A stretch of DNA of 64,000 nt from Teichococcus rhizosphaerae (GTDB taxonomy: Bacteria; Pseudomonadota; Alphaproteobacteria; Acetobacterales; Acetobacteraceae): positions 24,685 to 88,684 of the forward strand of contig NZ_PDNU01000031.1 in NCBI RefSeq assembly GCF_002631185.1, in the 5' to 3' direction. Numbering within the stretch: the first letter of the stretch is position 1; every line of letters starts with the position of its first letter. The position numbers and the translations under genes are program-made. The notes beneath the pieces were generated by a model, which saw only the letters and a program-made list of their open reading frames with translations, was not told the DNA's origin and ran no database searches. Shown one piece after another: positions 58,652 through 64,000 of the stretch.

Positions 58652-59387
58652 GTGAACGATTTCAAGGCGGCCTACGCGGCCGACTGGCAAGCCGCATCGA
58701 AGCGGGAAGCATGAATAAGCGCCGCGCTTGCGGCGGCCACCGGCCTCACCCTCTTGGCGCAGGGCATCGGTGCCGGGTCTGCGGAGAGGATAGAGGGCTA
58801 CTCCCGGGACCATGGGTGCCCGGCCGGAGAGGCGGACTACGCCATCGTCGGGGTGCCGCTGGACGTGGAGATCACCGGCCCACTCCAAGCCCCACGCACC
58901 CCTCTGGCTCCGGCCAGACAAGCTCGCCGCCGCCCGCGCGGCCCTCGCCACCGGCAGAACGACCATCGCCCTACTTGCCGACGTCGGCACGGGCGCCACG
59001 CCCTGGCGGGTCCGGGGCATCGTCCTCGACAGGACATTTCTGGACCGCGCCGAAGCCTTCAAGCGCCGCGACTTCAGGCTCCGTGGCTTCCCCAAGACCT
59101 ACGCCCTCGTCCCTGCCGCGGACCCGGCTGTGCTGAGTTGGGATGCCACCGTCGCCGTGGTGAAGGGCATGGCTCCCGCGACGCGGCGCCCTGCCCCATG
59201 GGTGCCCCCCGGCCGGTTCGCGCCACCGGCGCCCGCCGTCTCTCGCACCGCGCTCCGGCTGGTCCCGGCCGCCGCGCCGCGTGCACCGGCGCCCGTTATC
59301 GGCGCGGCGCCCGGCCGAGTTCCCGGCACCCTACCCCGCCCCGTCAGGTTCAGCCCGTTCCGGCAGCGGGAGCGCGTCGCCGCCTGA
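58652..59387 (+). pseudogene. Broken gene with in-frame stop and frameshift
   Basis: GTG 58652 opens a credible start (NDFKAAYAADWQAASKREA) stopped by TGA 58712. The same frame continues sensibly (ALAAATGLTLLAQGIGAGSA; ADYAIVGVPLDVEITGP) to about 58885. Good coding then moves to another frame (PLWLRPDKLAAARAALATG; RTTIALLADVGTGATPWRV) to stop 59387. A single stop plus one frameshift explains it. The tail is Pro/Ala-rich. Family not recognised; alternatively the second half is a separate gene. Confidence 0.45.
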
Positions 59388-60317
59388 AGTTGAGCCGAGG
59401 TCCAGGCTGCCCTGCTTCGGCAGGGCGTGCTTGTAGTGAACCCGGTACGTCTTCTTGCGTCCCTCGCCGAGAGCTTCAAGGCGCCAGCTCTCGAGGCCGC
59501 CAGCGGCGATCAGGTCATCGAAGGCGTGGGTGAGATCCTCGCGGAACCTCGCCCGCTGCTTCGAGGGCAGGGCGTCGAAGTCGCGACCGGCCAGCTCGCC
59601 GAGTGTGTCCAGCCCGACCCAGCTGTGGTTCGGCTGAGAGTCGATGTGCGGCCACCACGCCCGCGCGAAGTCGCTCCGCAGACGGAAGTAGACGTCGGCA
59701 TTCAGAGAGACGAGGTGCTTGGCCTCGAAGGCCCGTCGCACCCACTCGCCATATGCTACGCGCACCCTGGCATCCAGGCTGGGGCCGTCCCACTCGATTG
59801 ACCCGATGATGCCGTCCGACCAGCCTGCGGCGGGTAGGCGCCCCGCCTTCATCGCTGTTTCGTAGGCATCGTAGGAGCCCGTGAACACCCGCAGGCTCGT
59901 CTCCCGCAGCTCCTCGCAGATGCGGAGTGCCGTGAGCAGGTTGTTCACGTGGACGGAAACGCCGGACGCACGTAGGATCTCGCGCCACGTCGTCTCGGTG
60001 CGGTAGACGCCACCGGCGGGCCTGCCATCCGGCCCAACTATTTCGAATCTCCTCGCGCGGAGCCGGAAAAGCGCGACCAGCATATCCCTGTGCTTGGTGC
60101 CCAACTCCCTTCCGCGCACTTCGATGACCGCGTACGGCCGGACCGCCACGATGCGGGTCGTGCGTTCTTCGGAGAGCCCGTTGCTGCGGGGTGAGAATGC
60201 CGCTGCGCGAGCCAGCTTGCTGGGCATGACGGCGGGAAGGCGCCGCCCGCGCATGTTGCGCCGGGTGCGCTCCAGGCGCTCGAGCCGCGCTTGCTCCGCG
60301 GCTGTCAGCTCGGCCAT
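59331..60317 (-). CDS. Plasmid replication initiator-like protein
   Basis: 328 residues from ATG 60317. Segments AYGEWVRRAFEAKHLVSLNA, VYFRLRSDFARAWWPHI and HSWVGLDTLGELAGRDFDAL resemble the winged-helix domain of RepA-type initiators; the N-terminus is basic with LERLERTRRNMRGRRLP. Upstream lie 22-bp-spaced direct repeats and three copies of a 13-bp motif, one of which overlaps its own ribosome-binding region, as expected for an autoregulated rep gene. Assignment rests on these together; neither alone is decisive. Confidence 0.65.
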   Translation of the reverse strand: MAELTAAEQARLERLERTRRNMRGRRLPAVMPSKLARAAAFSPRSNGLSEERTTRIVAVRPYAVIEVRGRELGTKHRDMLVALFRLRARRFEIVGPDGRPAGGVYRTETTWREILRASGVSVHVNNLLTALRICEELRETSLRVFTGSYDAYETAMKAGRLPAAGWSDGIIGSIEWDGPSLDARVRVAYGEWVRRAFEAKHLVSLNADVYFRLRSDFARAWWPHIDSQPNHSWVGLDTLGELAGRDFDALPSKQRARFREDLTHAFDDLIAAGGLESWRLEALGEGRKKTYRVHYKHALPKQGSLDLGSTSGGDALPLPERAEPDGAG

Positions 60318-60318
60318 G

Positions 60319-60764
60319 ATTCTACCCCCGCGGTTACGCCCCCTCTTCGCACTAGCACGCTTGTGGATGCCTGTCCGCAAAAAGGGAACGCTGGGGGTGT
60401 AGTCGCGGAATGCCGCCGGTAGTATCGCGGAATGCCGCCGGTAGAAACGGCCATGTAGAGCTTTGATTTGAAAGCGCTTTTCGCCCATAGACTCTATTGA
60501 ATAGACGAATCACAGACGTCTCCGCGGGGCAACCGGCTGGGGATAACTCGCTCAGGAAGCGGCATTGAAGTGAAGCGGGCTCCAGCCGAATCGGCAAGTG
60601 ATTGATTGCGATCGGTTTTTGAGTGAACGGCGGGGGTAGAATGCATGGAAGGGTGGGACGCCGGAACCAGGCGCCGCTCTCCCATTCTACCCCCGCAATT
60701 CCGCCAACTTCCGGTGTCTTGCAAAGGGTTGGATGACGCTCATGGGGAACCCAGGAGACACCCC
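60319..60764. other. Candidate replication origin with iterons
   Basis: About 450 bases without a gene. Two perfect 20-bp direct repeats TCGCGGAATGCCGCCGGTAG at 60403-60422 and 60425-60444 (22-bp period), with a degenerate third to the left. The 13-mer GCGGGGGTAGAAT occurs three times: 60331-60319 (minus), 60630-60642 (plus), 60696-60684 (minus). Palindromes AAAGCGCTTT (60471-60480) and TCTATT-G-AATAGA (60493-60505) lie in an AT-richer part that could melt. Confidence 0.7.
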
Positions 60765-61334
60765 ATGTACAGCAGCATCCCCCCGACTCATGTCGCCGTC
60801 GCGACGAGCGAAACGGTGGCGTTCGATCGCCTCGAGCACGCCAGCGACACCGTCCGGCTTCTCACCGGCCCGCTGACCGACAGCGCCGCAGGCACCCGGC
60901 GGGACATCCTGCAATGGACCCGAACCGCTTGCGAGGCATGGGAGCAGCGTGAGCCCGGCGCCCAGTCCGACCAGTGGGTCGGGGCGCTCAGAGCCGACGG
61001 CGACGCCTACGCGCTTTGCGAACCCTCGCATATGGGCGGATGGCCTTTGATGCACTTCAGCGACCGCGCGTCCGCCGAAGCCGAGTGCGCGGCCCTGCAG
61101 GTCGCCGTAACCGGGTGCCGCGTTGTCCGCGTGACTGTCCGTCAGGCACTCGGTTGCCTGCTGGCGGCCGGTGGCGCGGTTGGCGCCCCGTGGTGGTTCG
61201 CGACCAGCCGGACGAGCTGGTGCATCGCGCCAGGGTACGAGACGCCGATCCTGTGGCTCAACGAGACAGCCGACCTGCGCGGCCGCCTTTACCGCGTTCC
61301 CGTGGCGGACTTCGTGGCCCGCCTAGCGGTCTGA
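60765..61334 (+). CDS. Hypothetical protein
   Basis: 189 residues; AGGAGA 6 bases before ATG 60765. Soluble, mixed composition; FDRLEHASDTVRLLTGPLTD and a central GGWPLMHFSDRASAEAECAAL. No signal peptide or family recognised. It is read away from the rep gene, with the candidate origin between, so it may be a plasmid partner gene. Confidence 0.55.
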   Translation: MYSSIPPTHVAVATSETVAFDRLEHASDTVRLLTGPLTDSAAGTRRDILQWTRTACEAWEQREPGAQSDQWVGALRADGDAYALCEPSHMGGWPLMHFSDRASAEAECAALQVAVTGCRVVRVTVRQALGCLLAAGGAVGAPWWFATSRTSWCIAPGYETPILWLNETADLRGRLYRVPVADFVARLAV

Positions 61335-61401
61335 CGGCCTGACTTGCGAGCGGCTCGGCGGCTCTGGGCAGGCGCCCCGGGCATCCGCTCAGAGGCCGCG
61401 C

Positions 61402-61561
61402 ATGGACCCTGCCAACGACAACCGGCCCGCCCGCCCGGCGGCTCCAGCGATGGCCCTGGGGGACGATCGCCCCCATCCTAGGTCTGATCGTCGGCGGCGC
61501 AGCACTACTGGCAGCATTCAGCACGCTCGTCGCGGGTGCCGCACGGGCGGTGCGCCGGTGA
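61402..61561 (+). pseudogene. Small membrane protein gene with apparent frameshift
   Basis: ATG 61402 (GAGG upstream) reads MDPANDNRPARPAAPA and then turns into basic nonsense. Moving one frame near 61440-61450 gives RWPWGTIAPILGLIVGGAAL and a continuing hydrophobic helix, ending at TGA 61559 in a GTGA overlap with the next gene. The join makes a sensible about 53-residue single-span protein, so a one-base change or recoding is inferred. Confidence 0.45.
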
Positions 61562-61737
61562 CCGACACACAACTCAGCCTCGCCCTCGGCTACGCTGTCG
61601 AACGCCGCCAGCCACTGTTCGACGCGAATGTCGACCGATGCCGCCTCTCTGACGACCCGGTTCGCAGCCTCTTGCTAGGCCTCTTCGGAGCACTGCCCCG
61701 AGAACGCCTAGAAAGCCGAAAGAAAGCTGCTTTCTAG
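61558..61737 (+). CDS. Small hypothetical protein
   Basis: 59 residues from GTG 61558, overlapping the preceding stop by 4 bases. Starts VTDTQLSLALGYAVERRQPL and ends RLESRKKAAF. Its last codons form one arm of a strong hairpin terminator. No family recognised; the longer frame from 61402 reads in another frame's shadow before this point. Confidence 0.5.
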   Translation: MTDTQLSLALGYAVERRQPLFDANVDRCRLSDDPVRSLLLGLFGALPRERLESRKKAAF

Positions 61738-61740
61738 GCG
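61705..61740 (+). terminator. Terminator overlapping gene end
   Basis: Perfect 12-bp stem CGCCTAGAAAGC / GCTTTCTAGGCG with a 12-base loop, followed by CTTTCTG. The right arm includes the TAG stop of the gene before it. Confidence 0.65.
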
Positions 61741-61798
61741 CTTTCTGTCCCTGACATCGTTGCTTCCTTGCGTTGGCAGTGGGCACACTAGGCCCAAG

Positions 61799-61817
61799 GG
61801 TTAGCGCGACGCTAACC
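61799..61817 (+). promoter_or_regulatory. Palindromic operator before gene 61843
   Basis: GGTTAGCG-CGA-CGCTAACC, perfect 8+3+8, 25 bases before the start codon. Upstream is GGCACACT-N2-GCCC, and the same order of blocks recurs at 63968-63994. Confidence 0.6.
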
Positions 61818-61842
61818 ATCCCCCACCCCAGGGAGAGCATCC

Positions 61843-62784
61843 ATGTCCGACACCGACCCCTTCGCCGCCATCCCCGCGCCGGTGCTCAGCCTCGTTCGCG
61901 CGCTGTGGCACGAAGGCGCTGCGCGCGTCGAGCTCCACGAGCGCGAGGACACCGTCTGGCTCTGCGACGCCGGTGGTGCCCGGTCGTGGAGCGTGCGGCT
62001 CCTTGACACGCACGATAGCGGTCACGTCGCGCTGGTCGTGCACACCCATACTGGCCGCACCTTCCGCATGTCCGGGAGCCTGAGCGGCCTCGCCGAGGAA
62101 CTGCGCGCGCGCGCCGAGGCGGCCGCGGCAGGTGACGCCAACGAGGACCCCGTTCACGCGGCGGCTGACGCCATTGCGAAGGGGACGGGCACTGAGGCCA
62201 CTCCCTTCTTCCGACGGGTGGTGGCCGTGCACCACGAGACCTACCGCCGCGTCTCCAGATGGACCGCAAGGTCGCTCGTGGTCGACCTCGAGATGTTCGA
62301 TGGGCGGCGCGCCACGGCATACGTGGGCGTCCCGAACTACCCCGGGGACCATTACTCGTTCAGCTTCTCCGCCCTGGACGGTGGCGCCTTTGAGCGGGCG
62401 GAAGGCGGCTGGCGCCGCACCGGCCAGCCAGTCAGTGGCCTCGAAGCGACGCATGGAGACCTGGCCGCCGCGCCCCCGCAGCCTACCACCCTGGAGATTA
62501 GGGCGCCCACCGGCACAGTCATCTGGTCCGGACCGGCGGACGGCAAACGGGCCGTATTGCTGGCCGGACGGCGCCTGCTGCGGGAGTGGACCGGCCGAAG
62601 CTTCCAGTGCACGGCGTGGCTCCTGGATGGGCACGGCGAAGTTGAGGTGACGTCCGACCTCGCCGCCATGCGTCGAGATGCCGACAGGATGACGTCGCGC
62701 GCGGTCAACGACGTCCGCGCCAGCGCCGCCGCGATGCGGCGCCGGGCGGAACAGCAACAGCAGGCGAAGGAGAAGGTGGCATGA
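61843..62784 (+). CDS. Hypothetical protein
   Basis: 313 residues; CAGGGAGAG before ATG 61843. Soluble, no signal peptide. Two beta-rich halves (VLSLVRALWHEGAARVELHE; TTLEIRAPTGTVIWSGPADG) and a charged C-terminal helix ending in Gln/Lys (RRRAEQQQQAKEKVA). The two halves both show strand patterns with W and R but no clear repeat. Stop overlaps the next start (ATGA). Function unknown; probably plasmid backbone. Confidence 0.6.
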   Translation: MSDTDPFAAIPAPVLSLVRALWHEGAARVELHEREDTVWLCDAGGARSWSVRLLDTHDSGHVALVVHTHTGRTFRMSGSLSGLAEELRARAEAAAAGDANEDPVHAAADAIAKGTGTEATPFFRRVVAVHHETYRRVSRWTARSLVVDLEMFDGRRATAYVGVPNYPGDHYSFSFSALDGGAFERAEGGWRRTGQPVSGLEATHGDLAAAPPQPTTLEIRAPTGTVIWSGPADGKRAVLLAGRRLLREWTGRSFQCTAWLLDGHGEVEVTSDLAAMRRDADRMTSRAVNDVRASAAAMRRRAEQQQQAKEKVA

Positions 62785-63884
62785 AGACCCCCAAGATGGT
62801 CCGGCTCTACATCCACGAGCGCTACGCGGATGGCACCGAGGAAGAGATCATCGAGAGCAAGGTCACCGGGCGCCGCTCGCAGACCATCACGGCGCAGCGC
62901 TACCGGCGCATGGTCGAGCTGCACGCTGCGGGGGTGCCCGAGGGCACCCGCGGCCCGGACGGCCTCGATGTCGTGTACGCCGACTACGCCGACGGCAGCC
63001 GCGAGGAGATCACGGCGTCTTTCTATGCGGACGGGTGGCGTGCGTGGCGGGAATACCGCGAGATGTGCGGCGAGTTGGAGCCGCTGGAGCCGGACGAGGT
63101 TGTGGGTGCGGCATCGGGTTCCTCATCCACCGCGGCTAGTCTGCCCGCCGTCCCTGAGGCGGCGCCAGGCGACGTCACGAGCGAAGGCGAGGACACCATG
63201 GCAGGCGGTGCCCCGCCCCGGCTACGCGCACGGAATGCGCAGTTCCACCCCATTGGGCCTAGTTCTCTGGCGGATATCTTTGCGGCTATTCTGGACGTTC
63301 CCGATAATCCCACCCAGCAACTGACGAGTGGCCTGACTACCCGCGGGCAACGAGGTTTTAACGCGGCGAACGACCTAGTGAAGGGCGCCGCCTTGCTTGC
63401 CGCCGCGAAGCCCGAGGAGCTGCAGCGGCTGTTCGATGCCGTTATCGAAAGCGTCGAGGCCGACATCTACGAGCAAGGGACTATGCTCGAGCAGCTCGTG
63501 AAGTGTGCCCAGTGCCCCCCCGTGGTGGCCGCAGCAACCGAGCAACTCGCACGCCTCAACGAAATGCACCGCCGCCGCCTGGCGGAGCGTGCTGCGGCCC
63601 GGAGACACGCGGAGTCCGGGGCCGCTGAACCGGTAGTGGCGCCGGAGCCGGAACCAGAGCAGACGCCGCAGCCGCCCCCACCCCGCAGCGGATGGACCGG
63701 CGCGGACCTGCGTGCCTGGCGGACGCGTATGGGCTGGTCCCAGCCCCGAGCGGCCCAGGAATTAGGCATGCACGAGATCAACCTCAGCAAGCTCGAGAAC
63801 GGGCGCCAGACAATCCGGCCAACTGTCCGGCGTCTCGCTGAGTGCCTGGAGATGCTGGCCGCCAGGGGCGTCCCGGCGCCCTGA
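62781..63884 (+). CDS. Multidomain protein with C-terminal XRE helix-turn-helix
   Basis: 367 residues. N-terminal part has two related YADG(T/S)-x-EEI units (about 16-22 and 68-80). A middle section (about 150-260) is less GC-biased at third positions than its surroundings. A Glu/Pro linker leads to a C-terminal XRE-type HTH: LRAWRTRMGWSQPRAAQELG, LSKLENGRQ (about 312-350). An internal ATG at 63198 with GGCGAGGA upstream may give a shorter form. Likely a regulator; the palindrome at 61799 is a possible target. Confidence 0.65.
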   Translation: MKTPKMVRLYIHERYADGTEEEIIESKVTGRRSQTITAQRYRRMVELHAAGVPEGTRGPDGLDVVYADYADGSREEITASFYADGWRAWREYREMCGELEPLEPDEVVGAASGSSSTAASLPAVPEAAPGDVTSEGEDTMAGGAPPRLRARNAQFHPIGPSSLADIFAAILDVPDNPTQQLTSGLTTRGQRGFNAANDLVKGAALLAAAKPEELQRLFDAVIESVEADIYEQGTMLEQLVKCAQCPPVVAAATEQLARLNEMHRRRLAERAAARRHAESGAAEPVVAPEPEPEQTPQPPPPRSGWTGADLRAWRTRMGWSQPRAAQELGMHEINLSKLENGRQTIRPTVRRLAECLEMLAARGVPAP

Positions 63885-63891
63885 GCCGATC

Positions 63892-63916
63892 GGGCGCCTG
63901 CCGAACGCAGGCGCCC
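63892..63916 (+). terminator. Hairpin terminator
   Basis: Perfect 10-bp stem GGGCGCCTGC / GCAGGCGCCC with loop CGAAC, 8 bases after the stop of the XRE gene; a short TTCTCC follows. Confidence 0.65.
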
Positions 63917-63967
63917 GGACTTCTCCGGAACCCATGTCGAATTGCCCTTGCGAACGGCCGAGGCGTG

Positions 63968-64000
63968 GCACACTTCGCCCCTAGGGTTAGCGTAACGCGG
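63968..64000 (+). repeat. Second copy of the pre-61843 promoter element, cut by window end
   Basis: GGCACACT-N2-GCCC-N3-GGGTTAGCG matches the blocks at 61782-61806. The right half of the palindrome is not complete before the window ends, so a further gene probably starts just outside. Confidence 0.5.

Noticed and set aside
58535..59095. Leftward 186-codon frame over the broken gene
   Set aside because: No SD and composition typical of a shadow; the plus strand explains the coding signal better.

Overview
The window looks like a high-GC alphaproteobacterial replicon. Gene style, very high GC and family content would suit Acetobacteraceae or a relative, but that is inference. About 48 kb of heavy-metal and copper resistance genes lies beside about 14 kb that looks like plasmid or phage backbone. 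No rRNA, tRNA, CRISPR array or recognisable transposase was seen.

Region 1 (0-8.9 kb): an edge-truncated unknown gene and an acyltransferase-3 gene (739-2010). A MerR-type promoter follows, whose own divergent merR has decayed to a fragment. It drives a lone HMA protein, a ZntA/PbrA-type P1B-2 ATPase, signal peptidase II, CcdA and a short CDF-like protein as one tight operon. A small Met-rich exported protein and a beta-propeller protein behind a Fur-like box come next.

Region 2 (8.9-12.9 kb): an Acr3/BASS-like exporter, an intact MerR regulator with its divergent promoter, and a SCO / PCu(A)C / DsbB / DsbA-like operon for periplasmic copper delivery and thiol chemistry.

Region 3 (12.9-26 kb, mostly minus strand): MntH, two CDF exporters, a second P1B-2 ATPase with two HMA domains and a His-rich linker, and czcCBA with small accessory genes. 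Two matching MerR-type promoters control the ATPase and one CDF gene.

Region 4 (26-48 kb): a copper island. It has three OmpR/histidine-kinase pairs, a cupredoxin, CopA oxidase, CopB, DUF411, a Cu+ ATPase with YHS domain, a CopZ-like chaperone behind back-to-back metal promoters, two DUF305 proteins, CopC, CopD, DUF2933, a Cys-rich copper-storage protein, an RTX protein, and several small Met/His/Cys-rich exported proteins. A second acyltransferase, paralogous to the first and in the same orientation, closes the resistance block at 49.4 kb.

Region 5 (49.4-64 kb): backbone. It has a PemK/MazF-like toxin candidate with an upstream partner, small HTH proteins, an AAA+ ATPase, a phage-tail-like protein, a duplicated non-coding element, a large possible initiator, a decayed gene, and a Rep-like gene (59331-60317). 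Next to the Rep-like gene is a candidate origin with 22-bp-spaced iterons and three copies of a 13-bp motif. Further unknown genes include one ending in an XRE-type helix-turn-helix.

Together the genes suggest layered metal defence: cytoplasmic efflux (P-type ATPases, CDF), trans-envelope efflux (Czc), periplasmic oxidation and binding (CopA/B/C, cupredoxin, SCO, PCu(A)C), cytosolic storage, and three two-component systems plus MerR-type control. At least three operator classes are visible but only one intact MerR gene, so some regulators must lie elsewhere.
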